From NCBI GenBank assembly GCA_036346395.1, contig CM070599.1, positions 30,929,232 through 30,993,231 on the forward strand: a stretch of DNA of 64,000 nt, given 5' to 3'. The position numbers and the translations under genes were made by a program. This DNA comes from Hsuehochloa calcarea. Its lineage: Eukaryota; Streptophyta; Magnoliopsida; Poales; Poaceae. Positions within the stretch are counted from its first letter, which is position 1. Each line of letters starts with the position of its first letter. This document shows positions 45,448-58,321 of the stretch, one piece after another. The notes beneath the pieces were generated by a model. The model searched no databases and was not told where the DNA came from. It worked only from the letters and a program-made list of their open reading frames with translations.

Positions 45448-46603
45448 AATTTTTTTTAATAATCATTTTTTATTATGAAATACAGTAATATATCTTTATT
45501 ATTTTACAGAAATAATTCTACGACGCTATACCGTTCGGTGACTTAGATCTAGTCGCTCAATTATTAGGTGACTTAGATCTAATCGCTCAGTTGCCTAACG
45601 GTGGAGCGATAAGTGGAGCAGTCGTTGCTTGTATCAATCACCCAACGGTGGAGTGACACTGGAGTAGTTGTCTAGTTGTTGAGCGACTTGCGATAGTCGC
45701 TCAACGGTTGGACTACTACTCCACTTGTCACTCCTTCCCGCTGGACGATTTAAAATAATAGCACTATTATTTTAATAGTTTGATGGAAATAATTGTAGGG
45801 GGGATAAATTGCAATATTTGTAAGTAATACATTTAGCAAATTTTATTTGTAGGTTATTTTTTTTGGAAATAAAAGGGTGGTGGCAAGGTTGGTTGGTCTG
45901 TTTGTGATTTTCGTAGATTATCAAGGGTATGAAATTTGTTAGACTCGCAATAATATTTTTATGATCGTTGTATGTTGCTGCAGTACAATAAATTTTTGAA
46001 GAATTTTGTGAGGACGATTAAGGTAGCAATGAGTCGTAAGTACAAAGGTAAGTGATATTACGATGCGCTAGAAAATTCATACACGGTGAAGAACTTAGGA
46101 GAAATAGCACAACGATAACAACACGGTAGTTGATCCAACAAGGGGGGTTACATATCATGTAGGCTAACAAATCAAGAACGATACACGTATGCCTTTAGAG
46201 AATTAGAAATACATGGGACATATGGACAAAGAGAGTCGAACTACTACGTGGAACATGACCATTTGCCCTTGCGGCTCAGCTCGTTGTTATACTCCTTGCC
46301 TTGCGCCTTAGCTTCCGCCGCGATGACCCTCTTCCGCGCCCTTCGGCCCCGTGTTTCCTGGTATGCTCACGCCCTGCTCCTTGTGCAGCCTCTTCCGCCT
46401 TTTCTTCTCCATCTCAGCCTGTAGCTCTTCGATGCACCTTTCTAGCCCTTGCAGTCCTCCCCGACCCACTTCTGCGAGCAGAATCGATTCTGGAGTTGTC
46501 CTGTGGAAGAACGATAGAGTGATATAGGATTATTTCTGTCAAATAAAAAATGAAGGTATATCACTGTATTTCAGAATAAAAAATAACTATTTTTAAAAAA
46601 TTC
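45448..46603. mobile_element. Mutator-like element (Pack-MULE candidate), 10-bp TSD
   Basis: Inverted termini of about 75 bp: left from GAATTTTTTTTAATAATC (45,448), right ending ATTTTTAAAAAATTC (46,603); both contain GAAATACAGTRATATA-type sequence. Flanks TATGCGTGAA (45,438-45,447) and TATGCATGAA (46,604-46,613) form a 10-bp duplication with one mismatch, within the 8-11 bp range of Mutator-like elements. At 45,530-45,740 is an array of CGCTCAACGGTTGGACTA-type near-palindromes. At 46,250-46,500 a GC-rich block reads on the minus strand as protein-like sequence (A-E-A-K-A-Q-G-K-E-Y-N-N-E-L-S), possibly a captured host exon. No transposase is present. It sits about 370 bp past the eL34 stop. 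Confidence 0.82.
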
Positions 46604-46926
46604 TATGCATGAAGGTAGTCTTAATACGAATGGGCTACCCAGGCTCCAAAGCTTTAGTGTTTATGCTATGCTCCGTTCCATTGTAAGATGTACTTGTAGT
46701 TGGGTTGTTTCGATGCCATTGGTTATGATCAAATTGGCTTTAACTTTGGGCCTGTTTAGTAAGATTGCAGCTTTTCGGAACAGCTGTTTCTGATTGGGTT
46801 GCAGGGTTGCATAGCTAAGCTGAAGAGGTGATGTTTGGCTATCTGGTTTTTAGGTATGTTAATGCAACTTCTGAGATGAAAGATGTCTGAAATTTCTCTG
46901 AGACAAGTAATAGTTTGTTTGATGCT
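46604..46926. other. Spacer, MITE-like edge
   Basis: GGGCCTGTTTAG at about 46,750 resembles the ends of common grass MITEs, but no matching opposite end was found. No gene. Confidence 0.35.
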
Positions 46927-47225
46927 GTTTAACGGTAATTAACGTAATAGATGATATTTAACGACAACTAACGACAATTGATGATAATTAGCGATAAACT
47001 AACGCAGTTGACGACAATTAACGCAGTTGACGACAAGTACCATCTAACGCAGTTGACGACAATTAACTCTCTAATTACCACAATTAACGACATCTACCGC
47101 AATAGCTACAATTAACGATGACTTCCGCAATTAACGATGATTAACGTAATTAATGACAACTACCGTAATTAATGATGACTACCGCAATTTAACGACAATT
47201 AACGCAATAGATCGCAATTAATATA
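46927..47225. repeat. Degenerate array of TAACG / ACGACAATTAACG words
   Basis: At least 13 TAACG words occur in 300 bp, mostly in contexts such as ACAATTAACGACA, TAACGCAGTTGACGAC and AATTAACGATGA, spaced about 11-24 bp. The pattern is not a simple microsatellite: unit length varies and G is confined almost wholly to CG or AG within the words. No coding frame. Origin unknown. Confidence 0.75.
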
Positions 47226-47801
47226 GTTATCTACAATGATTGCAATAAATAGTTATTACGTACATAAATATAATAAATAATTATTACAATAATTAACATG
47301 GATTACATGGAACTAAAAGAAAACTTAGTTTGCAATTTTGTTTTCCTATAGCATAAGCCAAAGAGTTTAACTAACGGGTCAATGCTATATATCATATAAT
47401 TTAGATACAATTCTCGGGGTCTGGAAGGAATCTTGGAAGGAACAATAGAATCATCTCAGGATGGGTATCAATTGGTATCAAAACTTTTGGTGAATGCACT
47501 CTCGCAGAATTTCCTGTATTGCTGGCATGCAGCTGTTCACAAGAGCTTAGACCTTTAGGGTTCAATGGTTATAGAGTTCACAAGAGCCCTGAGCTCGGTT
47601 GATGGAAAAGGAACAAATCACATGTGAAATTAAGCTAGTTGATGGTTCTCGGTTAAAGCCATCGTGAATGGCATTTTGAGATCAAAGATGCTGATTCTGC
47701 TAATTATGATTCTCTTCCTGCTTTCAGCAATCAAACCCAATAATAGTACTAGTATCATTTCAGGAAACCAGTGATGCAGTACTATATTGCTTTGATCTCT
47801 G

Positions 47802-47832
<31 letters not shown>

Positions 47833-48907
47833 ATTGAGCGTAGATGTAACGGTGTATGTGCGTAGTATTGGTTTAAAGGAAATCAGGTTTTTGGGTATAC
47901 CGAATAGGTCTGGTACGTAAGCGTCTATTGAAATCAGAGTAGACTATCATATTTCTTTCCTAGCTAGTCCTTGCTATTGCGTAATCTAATTCGACTGGTC
48001 GAAAAAATGCAATATACTCCATGATCATTAATGTGTGTTGATACGTTAAATAGAATGTGGTACTTTAACAAGTAAAAGATGAAATGTGATAGCATATGTT
48101 GTAAAAGTTTTCTAAATTCCTGAATTAAATGGGTATCATTATTGTGTGGACAGGATAACAGCAATGACAAAACAACGATAGCAGTGACATGATTTACATT
48201 ACAGGAAATATATAAGAACATTTTTTTTGAGGTAACACGTAATATTTATAGGATCCAGTTCGAAGTCCGCAACATCTGGTTTTCAACATACCAGGTACTA
48301 TACATAATGGATGTAGTGTCTAAATTTGTGGCATGGATGCTTAAGTCATGTACATAAAAAAAATATAGTCCGCTATATGAGCAAAAGACAGTCGATGTTG
48401 ATGTTGTAGCCTTGTATCTGAAAGTAGCATGGCCTCGTGGTGTCCGAGTATCTGGTTAAAAAAAATTTATAGTGCATCCATGCGATATGAACAGGAAGTG
48501 TGTTTCTTTTGGTGATAGGACACTTGGAAAGGGAAGATGTGTATATATTGACTGGTGTATTTTCATGTTTTGTCAAATAGGTTGAGAGAATACCTTGGAA
48601 AAGTTTTGTTTGCTTGTTCATCCATCTCTAATTTTTTCATGGCTGATGGCGTGTTCTTCCGATGTGGACTAAATGTTAAAACAATGGTATTAGCAAAATA
48701 ATGTAATAAGAGAAGAACTATGATTGTAAACTGATAATCGATTGGTCGGACCTTTTTACTGCATGGGAATCTTGTGCAAGTATTGAGTATTCAGATTGTG
48801 CGTTTAGCAGGGACTAAGGTAGTTGCCTCTGCTTGTGCATGAGTAGGAATGAAAACGCTTCACACAAATATATAAGAAACAAGTAGCAAAAGTGATAGGC
48901 TTGCGTG
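47226..48907. other. Intergenic DNA left of the copia insertion
   Basis: AT-rich, with a 29-base T run at 47,802-47,830. Short frames on the minus strand (47,964-48,221; 48,373-48,621) have no recognised domain. No gene is supported. Confidence 0.4.
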
Positions 48908-50601
48908 TGAGAGACCATGTGGAGGTCGTCCCGTGTGTGTGATGAGTAATTGACATAGGTTTAGGAAGTCGAGTTTGGTTTGGGTGGTTTGGACCATGTC
49001 GTTGCGTGGTGCATGAGCTCGATCGATTTGGTCAAACTTGGTCGTATGGGATTAGGATGCATATTCTTTGATTCGACAAGTTTGGATTTTGTCATGGTAA
49101 GTATGTTGGTATTTTCGCTTTCATGTATCGAGCGGTGCTATTTGATGTGTTTCTTGTCTATGTGACTGCAGGACATCGGGTGGAGTCGTGGCGAGACACG
49201 GTGGACCGGACTAGGTGCAGGTGGCACTGAGGTCGGAGCAGTCGGGATGTGTCGAAGACAGCGTGGACTCGAGGTGGTTGCGAGGCGTGCGAGGCGAGGA
49301 GCGGAAGCTTCCGAGAAGGTGCGGGAGGCGAAGCGGGAATTTCGCAAGGTCGCACAAGCGGGAGCGGGCTCGATTGGTTTTAGGCGTAGCGGGGTGGAGA
49401 CCCGTTAGCCATGGGCTATAAATAGGATGGATGGGCTGCTTTGCCTGAGTGAGCACTGGGTGGAATTAGGGTTTTAGAGTCAAAAGAGGCTTTGTGAGGT
49501 TGTTTCTCTTTTGCTCTTTAGTGGTTGAGAGTGGAGGAAGGCAGCAGTGTGTGCTCCCTGCGTGTCCCCTCTTGATGAGTTCTTGAGTGGTTCTCCTCCT
49601 CTCCAAAGCATGTAGTGTGAGTGTGTTCTTGTGTTGGGAGAGTGAGGAGATGGATTGAGAATCTTGTAATCATCCCTCTGGTTCTAATGTCCATGCGTAT
49701 GGGGATGTATTTATTTGTATTTCGCTCTTGATTCAAGAAATGAAAATCTGAAGTTTGCATTCCCTGTTCTTATATTTCCTTCGATTCTCTCTGTGATGGA
49801 CTTGTGAGTTTTTCTTTTTCTTGTTGGTTCTTGCTAGTGAGCTGCAAAATGGATTGCTCTATGTTGGGATAGTGCCCCAAGATCATTTGATCGATTTTTC
49901 CAAGAGCTAATCTTGTTAAATCTCGATTTCACTTTTGGCATCCTCTGTTCTTCATTTCCTCTTCTAGGGTTTTTGATGAAATTCTTGATTTCCTTGAGGA
50001 TTTGGCCTAAGACTCATGCTAGCATGTCTGAGGTTATTACTAACCTTCTTGCAAAATCTCATGAGCCAAGGTTGAGAGATTGTGGAGCATTTCGGTTTTG
50101 CGGTTTGCATCCTTCTTCGTTCAAATGCAAGAAGATAGGAACTTTGGAATGGATCTCTGAGATATTTGTTTGGAATAGGTTCCTAGTGTCTTTAGGGAGG
50201 TGTGGTTCAAATCTCGTAGAGTTTGGCCAAGCGGTTCAAAAGTTACGTCGATTTTCGTTTTGAAACCCGAGAGGTTTTGCTGCTCAGACAATCGGATGAA
50301 CGGGCTTAACTTCGTGGTTGTATCGGATCTGCGGTACAACCGCCATTACTGTGATTTGTCGGATGTGGTACAACCGCCGCTTGCCCGTGGTTGTACCGAT
50401 TGTCCGATTTCTTGGTTCTTCCTCGTTTTTGTTTCTTCGAGCTTTGGGGGTGAGAGTGGATTCAACATAAGACTTCCTCGTGCTTAATCATTGATCTTCA
50501 TAGCTCTCATAGCTATTGGAGTAATTTACAAGTTGAATCCATTCTTTGCGAAAAGATTAGGTGCTCCTATTCACCCCCTCTAGTCGCCTTCCGGTCCTTC
50601 A
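48908..50601 (+). repeat. 5' LTR of the copia element
   Basis: 1,694 bp, TG...CA. A TATAAATA box lies at 49,417-49,424 within GGGCTATAAATAGG. The last 290 bp hold repeated GCGGTACAACCGCC / GGTTGTACCGAT-type near-palindromes, then CACCCCCTCTAGTCGCC before the end. It differs from the 3' LTR mostly by single-base indels. Confidence 0.96.
49417..49424 (+). promoter_or_regulatory. TATA box of the 5' LTR
   Basis: TATAAATA, identical in the 3' LTR at 58,827-58,834. It is the best candidate promoter for the full-length element transcript. Confidence 0.7.
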
Positions 50602-50603
50602 AT

Positions 50604-50614
50604 TGGTATCGAGC
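50604..50614 (+). other. Primer-binding site, tRNA-Met type
   Basis: TGGTATCGAGC begins two bases after the 5' LTR. It resembles the iMet-complementary site TGGTATCAGAGC with one base missing. Confidence 0.8.
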
Positions 50615-50661
50615 GAGTTAGCTCTTTTCAATAGATCTTAACGGTCTCAAGAGCCGTGGCG

Positions 50662-52320
50662 ATGGACAAGTACTCGACCAAGCCGCCTTTTGATGGCATC
50701 GATTACCCTTCGGAAGAGCCGAATGGAGACATACATCCAGCCTGGGGTATGCCATCGGCGAAAGGTCAAGGTTCGATTCATTGTTCTGCCGATGAGAACA
50801 TCAATGCCGGAACATGGGCGATGTTGAGGCAAATGCAAAGGCTAGGAACATCATCATCCGTGGTTTGAGTCGTAGTGAGTTTGACGCATATATCTCACTG
50901 TCGTCCGCTTATGATATCCGGGTGACCCTCGACGCATACCATGAGGGCACCACCGGATCAAGGCGGTTCGACAGACCGGTTCAACGAGAATACAACAAAT
51001 TTGAGATGCTTGCCGGTGAGTCCCTAGATGAGTGCCATGCGTTTTCACAAGATCTTGAGCAACCTCCGAGCGGTCGGTCTCACATACCCCGACTCGGACA
51101 ACGCTCGTCGATACTTACAAAGACTCGATCTGCGTGTGTGGGAGATGAAAGTGACCACCATCAAAGACACGATGACCTCTCGACCTTGACTCTTGATGCG
51201 CCAGACTCACGCCTCAAGACTCACGAGATTGACGTTGTCTCGTCGAGGTCGAAGTCACGATCGATGGCCCAGTCACCGATCCCGATTCAACTTCGGTCTC
51301 TCTTCCGAGTCCTCTTGCAATTTCTCCTTGTCGCTCTCGTGACATAGCGATGATCGTTAGAGCGACTGCGGATGAGCGACTTGCCCTCCTTGCTCGTAGA
51401 TTCTCCCACGCTTACAAAGGGAGGAGGGACGAGAAGAGAGGAGGACCGTGATTTGCTTTGAGTGTGGTGGCCCCAACCACATCCGAGCGAACCGCCCCAA
51501 GCGGAGAAGGGCAAGAACGACTACGGCGGTTCGGGCAAAACGACTACACCGACAAGAACGCAACAAGAAGCCTCCACTCGGACGCCAAAGAAGAAGAAGT
51601 TCCGCAACTTTGGCAGAGCCAAGAAGCTCTTCCATCGCGTCCTCACCGCCGGACGACCTCGACCTCAGCGAGGTGGAGGGATGGAGCGACGATGACGGGA
51701 CGGGTGACCAAGAGCCCAAGGATGGCGGCGACGACTTCTCCGGCATGTGCTTCATGGCCCTCAAGGGCGAACTCAGCGACAGCGAGCTGTACTCCGACAC
51801 GGACGAGGTAGATCCCACCTACGAACAGCTCAATCATGCTTTTCTTAAGCTAGGAGGTTTTCATGCTAAAGCTAAGGCTAGGTGTGCTGAGTTAGAGAAG
51901 GAAATAGATAGTGTCACTAGAGATTATTGCTCTTACATCCGCTCCTTCTAGTGATGATTGTGATACATGCTCTGCTTTGCTGGTTGATATGGAGAAGTTA
52001 AGGACCTCACATGATAGTGTGTCCTCCAAACTTAATAGTGTTAAGGTGGAGAATGTTAGTCTGCTTGCTGAGTTAGAGTTGAGTAGAATGGCTGTTACCC
52101 TACTTATTACTGATGAGACTACTTCTCCCACCTCATGTGAGGGTAAGGACATTGCTGCTAGAGGATCTTATGCCATGCTCCTTGATCTGCCCGAGTCTTG
52201 TGAAAATTGCAATAACTTGAAGATGAACTTAAAACGGGCAGATCATAAAATTGCTGAACTACAAGCTTCTTTACTTGAGCCGATTGTTTCATGCTTAAAC
52301 TGTCCTAAGTTAAGCACTTG
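50662..52320 (+). pseudogene. Copia gag region, multiply frameshifted
   Basis: A gag start M-D-K-Y-S-T-K-P-P at 50,662 is soon out of frame. The next recognisable gag part, A-K-A-R-N-I-I-I-R-G-L-S-R-S-E-F-D, lies at 50,828-50,880 in another frame. A first zinc knuckle (C-F-E-C-G-G-P-N-H-I-R, about 51,454) has Arg where the last Cys should be, a TGC-to-CGC change. The following acidic and coiled-coil segments (E-L-E-K-E-I-D-S-V-T near 51,885; S-A-L-L-V-D-M-E-K-L-R near 51,977) are typical of SIRE-type gag. At least five frame changes are needed to read through. No function can remain without correction of these breaks. Confidence 0.82.
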
Positions 52321-52929
52321 AACTTGAAGTCGTCTCCAAGCAGTTTCAAGATATGATTGATCATGAAAGGAAGTTGGCTAAGTTTGCTTCTAAGGACCTG
52401 TTAGCTCACCATGCATTAAGTGTAACAAACTAAAATCGACTTGATTGCTTTGGATGAGAAATGTGTGAAGCTAACTAAGGACCTTCTAGAGAAGCCACAT
52501 TGTGTTTGCAATATGATTGTGGAGAAGGGGAGAAGCCCGTGGTAAGGATGAGACGCTTAGCAACGTGAACCAACCGGCTAGCGGTGAGGACTGCTCTTCC
52601 TTGAGTCTTTGTGCTTGCACAAGCCATTCTTTCCTCTATTCTTGGTTCTTCTTTTGCTCCCTTACCTTCTGCCTCTTCTTCCCCCGCTCTTCTTGCACCT
52701 CTCTCTTCGGGAGTGTCAGTACCTTATGAACACTCTCGAGAGATTTGTAGGAGGCAAGAAGAAGCTCAATCTTATTCTAGACCAATCTAAGATCTGCAGA
52801 TTTAATCAGGGTCTAGGATATGACTTCTTTGAGGGCATGAGGAAGCATCCACCTGCCGTGCTCGCACCCATAGCACGTGTGTGATCGAGGCGAGCCGGGA
52901 CCGAGAAAGTCCATTTCAAGTCGCGGGCT

Positions 52930-54690
52930 ATGTCGGGATTTCGACAGTAAGGTAATTTCACATGCTGCTTCTACCTCTCAGAAGGTGAAGTATCACTGCA
53001 CCTTCTGTCAGAAGGATGGACACACAGTCGATCGATGCTTCAGGCGCGCCAAGATCGTGCGTAGAGACCATGTTGAGTCTCTTAGGCGCATTCAGGGTCG
53101 GCCCCAGACCTTGAGTGCACCTAAGACCAACACGAGGTCTAGGCTTGTTTCTTCTGATGGGTTTGTGCAAAGACATCGAGGACTTGGTTTTCCGAGTTTT
53201 ACGGTTTCGTCCTCATGTTGCTTTCGATCGTGACTTCCGCCCCGAGGGTAGATCTCGTTTTCCCCATCGAGATAGCTACTCGCGGCGTGTTCAAGATGTT
53301 GCGTGTGCTCGACTCGCTCCTTCAGAGCGGCCGGACCCAAAGAACACCTTGGGTCTACTCTTAGACCTTACGCTTTGAGTTCTGAGAGCGTAGGGTAGAT
53401 AGGCGTCGATCGTGCTTGACTACTTCATCCGCCGACGTGTTATTGAAGATTGGGTGCCAAAATCATTGTTGATTTATCCCAAGATCGAGACTTTACTCTG
53501 TTTGACTCAGGTTCGCCGGGTAGGGAAGGAGAAGGTTTGGCTTGTAGACTCCGGTTGTTCTCGTCATATGACCGAGACTCCGTTGGTTCTCCTCCCTAGC
53601 CCGCGCTCCGGTGATGAGGCGATCACCTTCGAGACGCTTCGTCTGGCGCGTCATCGCCAAAGGTCTTGTGCGTATTAATGCTTCTTTTATTCTTAAGGAT
53701 GTTGCCTTGGTTAGTAAGCTGCGGTACAATTTGCTTTCCGTTTCTCAGCTTACCGATGACGGTTTCGAGGTGAGCTTTAAGAAAAACAATTGCAAAATTC
53801 TTGATTCTTCGGGTAGTCTGGTTTGCGGGATTTCTCGTTATGGGAGGATCTTTCGTGCTGAGTTCTCTGAGTCTTCTGGCGATCCTCTCAGGTGTTTAGT
53901 TGCTTCTGAGTCCCGCGATCTCTCTTTCTGGCATAGGAGACTTGGTCATATTGGATTTGACCATTTGACCCGAGTTAGCAGCCATGATCTCATTCGTGGT
54001 CTGCCGAAACTCAAGATGGTCAAAGATCTTGTTTGCACTCCATGCCAAACACGGCAAGATGGTTGCCGCTTCTCATCCTCCGGTCACAGTTACTATGACC
54101 GATGCACCGGGACAGCTGCTCCACATGGACACAGTTGGACCAGCTCGAGTGCAGTCAGCAGGAGGGAAGTGGTATGTTCTTGTTGTGGTCGATGACTTCT
54201 CGAGGTACTCTTGGGTGTTTTTCTTAGCCTCGAAGGACGAGACATTTACACATTTCGAGGTCTTTTAGTAGGATGTCTGTTGAGCTCCGGGTGCCTTACG
54301 AGCGATCCATGATGACAATGGCACGGAGTTCAAGAATTCCTACTTTGAGAGTTTCTGCGGTGAGGCAGTGTAGAGCACCGTTCTCTTCTCCATCGTCCCT
54401 CGGCAAAATGGCGTTGTGGAGAGGAAGAACCGTACCTTAGTCGAGATGGCGGGACGATGCTTGATGAGTACTCTACACCGAGGAAGTTTTGGTGAAGCCA
54501 TTGCATTGCGTGCCATGTTTGAATCGAGTTTTCTTGGGCACTCTTGCACCGCACTTCTTATGAGTGAGATATGGGCGAAAGCCAGCGTCTCTCATTTTCG
54601 TGTGTTTGGTTGCAAGTGCTTTATTTTGAAGTCCGGGAACCTAGATAAGTTCGAGTCACGTTCTGTGGCGGTATCTTTCTAGGCTACTCG
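52930..54690 (+). pseudogene. Copia protease and integrase region, frameshifted
   Basis: Order of motifs: a second zinc knuckle C-T-F-C-Q-K-D-G-H-T-V-D-R-C (about 52,998-53,040); protease active site WLVDSGCSRHMT (about 53,538-53,573); GAG-pre-integrase motif F-W-H-R-R-L-G-H-I-G (about 53,928); integrase with D-T-V-G-P (about 54,126), VDDFSRYSWVFFL (about 54,188), D-N-G-T-E-F-K-N (about 54,313) and RQNGVVERKNRTL (about 54,400). They fall in several frames separated by small indels and at least one stop (54,372-54,374, TAG). The copia order (integrase before RT) is clear. Confidence 0.87.
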
Positions 54691-55175
54691 ACTTCTTCGC
54701 GGCTTATCGGGTTTGGGCTGCGAGTCTAGTAAAATGGTAGAGACACGTGAGGTGACCTTGATGAGGCGGTCCGGGACTAGGCCAGATATCTCAAGTTCTT
54801 TAGAGCGGTCCGAGACCATCTTTGTGGATGATGAGGATGAGGAGACGATGGTTGTTTACGATCTGCTCCTTTTCCTCCCCTTGAGATGCCTTCTTCCATG
54901 GCACCTCAAGGTGATCGACCCTGCCCTCCGCTCCTCTGGAGCTAGTGGCTCTGTCCTGCCTCGTCTGCACACAGGTAGAGGCCACTTCTTCTTCTCATCA
55001 GGACCTCCCGACATATCCAGAGAAGGCATCCTTCAGAGCAGATCATTGGAGATCTTTTTGAGCGTGTCACACGCTCAAAATCTGCACTTCTCTTTTCGTC
55101 TCCATTACGCTTTCATTGCCTCCTTGAGCCCAAGGATGTTGATCATGCTCTTTCGATGAGTCTTGGGTCAATGCC

Positions 55176-56138
55176 ATGCATGAGGAGTTGGAAAACTTTG
55201 AGAGAAACAAGGTCTGGTCGCTTGTCGAGCCCCCTCGAGGTCACAATGTTATTGGAACCAAGTGGGTGTTCAAGAACAAGCAGAGTGAGGATGGGGTAGT
55301 CATCCGAAACAAGGCGAGATTGGTAGCTCAGGGGTTTTCCCAGGTTGAGGGTCTAGACTTGAGGAGACCTTTGCCCTGTGAGCTCGACTTGAAGCCATTA
55401 GAATCCGCTTGCCTTTGCGCCTTCTAAGGGTTTCAAGCTTTACGGATGGACGTGAAGAGTGCCTTCCTCAATGGCCTTATTGAGGAGGAAGTCTACGTCC
55501 GACAGCCTCCAGGTTTCGAGAACCCCAAATACCCTAACCATGTCTTCAAGCTTTCAAAAGCGCTGTATGGACTTAAGCAGGCTCCCAGAGCTTGGTATGA
55601 GAGGCTTAAGTCCTACTTGTTGAGTCATGGGTTTGAAATGGGTAAAGTTGACAAGACCTTGTTCATTCGCAGGCATGGCAGTAACTTTCTACTCGTCCAG
55701 ATTTATGTGGATGATATCATCTTTGGTGGCTCTTCTCATACTCTTGTTTCTCAGTTCTCGGATGTTATGAGCTCAGAGTTTGAGATGAGCATGATGGGCG
55801 AGTTGAGTTTCTTCCTTGGTTTCCAGATCAAGCAGACTCGGGAGGGTACTTTCTTGCATCAGGGCAAGTACACTCGTGATCTCCTGAAACGCTTCGACAT
55901 GAGTGATGGTAAGCCTGTGTCGACTCCCATGGCTTCTACAGCCTATCTTGACCCAGATGAGGATGGCGAGCCGCTTGATCAAAAGGAGTTTCGCAGCATG
56001 ATTGGCTCCTCTTGTACCTCAACGCCTCGAGACCGGACATACATTTTTCGTGTGTTTGTGCGCTCGTTTGAGCTTCTCCTCGCGTTTCTCACCGCCAAAG
56101 CGGTGAAGCGCATCTTCGGTACTGCGAGCTACCATTGA
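55176..56138 (+). pseudogene. Copia reverse transcriptase, partly intact
   Basis: 55,176-55,427 encodes the RT start (M-H-E-E-L-E-N-F, G-T-K-W-V-F-K-N-K, R-L-V-A-Q-G-F-S-Q), then breaks. 55,446-56,138 is a long intact stretch: [33 protein letters not shown], the catalytic box Y-V-D-D at 55,704-55,715, F-F-L-G-F-Q-I-K-Q and [11 protein letters not shown]. The frame then drifts from the family, and the RNase H domain is only traceable as scattered fragments to about 56,400. It is the best-preserved part of the element. Confidence 0.88.
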
Positions 56139-56399
56139 CTATGGTATCGGTACTCTTCCTCATCTGTCTTTCCTTGAGAGCCTTCTCGGATGCGCACTTA
56201 TTGGTCAGAGGATAGATAGGAAGAGTACTTCGCACTGCCAATTTCTTGGCACTTCTCTTGTTTCTGGTCTTCGAGGAAGCGATCGGTTGCACCTGATCCA
56301 CCGCAGAGGCCGAGCACGTTCTTTGCCGATTCTTTGTAGCCAAGTGCTCTGGATGACTTCGACCTGCGGGACTTTGGGTTAGTTATCGGCGTTGTTCCA

Positions 56400-58311
56400 C
56401 TCTTTTGTGATAACACTTCGCGATTAACATTGCCAAGAACCCGGCAACGACATTCGGACCAAGCACATCGATATCCGCTTCCACTTCCTTAGAGACCATG
56501 TAGAGAAGGGTGATATAGTGCTCGGTTTGTGGAGAGTGACCACCGGTTGGTGACATTTTCACCAAGCCATTGGATAGTTCGAGGTTTTCACTCTGGGAGA
56601 GCTTGGGGTGGTTTGTCCTTATGGACTGTAGTGAGGGGAGCTTTGGGTTTCTTGCTTTACTATCTTATTTATGCTCTAGCTCCTTACTATTGCATTGCAT
56701 TTTGGGTGCATTTGGGATTAGTCCTCCTAGCATAGATTAGAGTGCTTCTTTTGTCTAGTTGTTTAGTTTTCTGCTCTTATCTTGTGATTCTAGGATCTTG
56801 CTTATTAGTCATTACTTATCTCACTAGGTTGAGCTCACTCACTTCTTGTAGGTTCTAGCGAGGTTGGGCCACCCTCGGGTAGGCAGTGCGTGTTTGCTCC
56901 TAGGTGTGTTAAGTGGGCGTTGATAGTCCTAGAGTCATATGGGGTAGATGAGAGTCGATCCGAGCTATAGTATTCTCTATATCTTATCTATGCTTTAAGG
57001 ATCACTTTGTTTTATGTTTTCTTTGCCGACTTCTCGATTTATTGTTTTGGTTCAAGGGAGTTCTTTTGGGAGCTTACGGAGCTTAATATTGACATAACTC
57101 AACTTGAACTAAAAGTTGCATCTATTGTTGAGGGGAGTGGATCTTACGCATTTCTAGCATTACGCATTGTAATATAACTACATTGAGCCTTGATTATTAT
57201 CCTGCTATGACATGTTTACAATGCTTTACACCTTGCCATGACTTGTGCTTATTTGCTAGATTTATCATGACTTCATATGTGTAGCCTAGCTTTTGCCATG
57301 ATAAGTTAATTAAAATTGCTCAACTTAAACTAAAACTTGTCGTGTTAGCACTCGAGATTAGTCTTTCTCGAGCTATCCTTTTATGATTCATGCCATGTCA
57401 AATAATTTGGGTAGAGTGATGAATCTATATTGAGCCTTAGAAAGAGTTGTTTTAGTCTCTTGATGATGCATGAGTTAGTACAACTTGTTAAAAAAAAGAT
57501 CTCTTTTGTGCGAAAAAGCGATCTCACCAATTCTCTCCTATGAGACGGCTTGCCATTGCACTTGGCATGAACTTAGGGGGAGTTTTGGGTGACCTAGACT
57601 ATCTTCTTAAGCTTCTCGCTTGGAGTAGTCGCATAAGGCTTGAGACCTAGCACATGATAAAACAAAAATCTGGTTGGAAACCACCATGAATTTCAAAAGA
57701 AAATATGTGTTCAATGTGCTTAAAGCCACAGAAAGTATCAAGTACTTTAACCAATGTTTCAATCTTGAGCATAGCACTCTATTTGGTCTCAATTTAAGCT
57801 TCTTAGTTCCGCTTAGCTTATTGACATGGCCTGCATCATCCTTGGATATCTCTAGCGAGACTTTGCTCATTGATGACTTGACTTGCTCACATAATGTACC
57901 TCATTTTCAGATTGTCATCTATGTGTTCTAGCTAGCTTATACATATCTTGTCATGATCTAGCTAGCCTTTTTATTGAGTTATGGCTTGGTGTACATTATG
58001 GTCATATTGGATAATTCTCATGGCTCTAACTGCTAAAGAATAATCAAACTTGACCATTTCATCCATTGACATGTCATATTCTCTCTTGAGCATTCTTGAT
58101 GTGTTTATTGCCAAAGGGGAGAATAGAGAAGAAAAAGCTAGTTGGGATCATTTTAGAGCTTTGGAGAACAATTTGCTCTTTTAGTTGTTGCTCTAGTGTT
58201 CCGTCGACATGGTCATTAGTTTCACTCTTCTTCTTTGGACCATGTTGGTTTCTTCAAACTCAAACTCATCTTTGCGCTTTTTTTTTTTCGGAGTTTGTCA
58301 ATATACTCATC
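56400..58311 (+). other. Post-pol region of the copia element
   Basis: About 1.9 kb between the RNase H remnant and the polypurine tract with no sustained frame on the plus strand. In SIRE-type elements this place may hold an envelope-like gene; none is recognisable. Confidence 0.6.
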
Positions 58312-58320
58312 AAGGGGAGA
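58312..58320 (+). other. Polypurine tract
   Basis: AAGGGGAGA lies one base before the 3' LTR start at 58,322, the expected site and composition for plus-strand priming. Confidence 0.85.
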
Positions 58321-58321
58321 T

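Noticed and set aside
57607..57931. Opposed 85-87-codon frames in the copia post-pol region, considered as an envelope-like gene
   Set aside because: Too short, no signal peptide or membrane pattern typical of envelope-like proteins, and overlapping on both strands.
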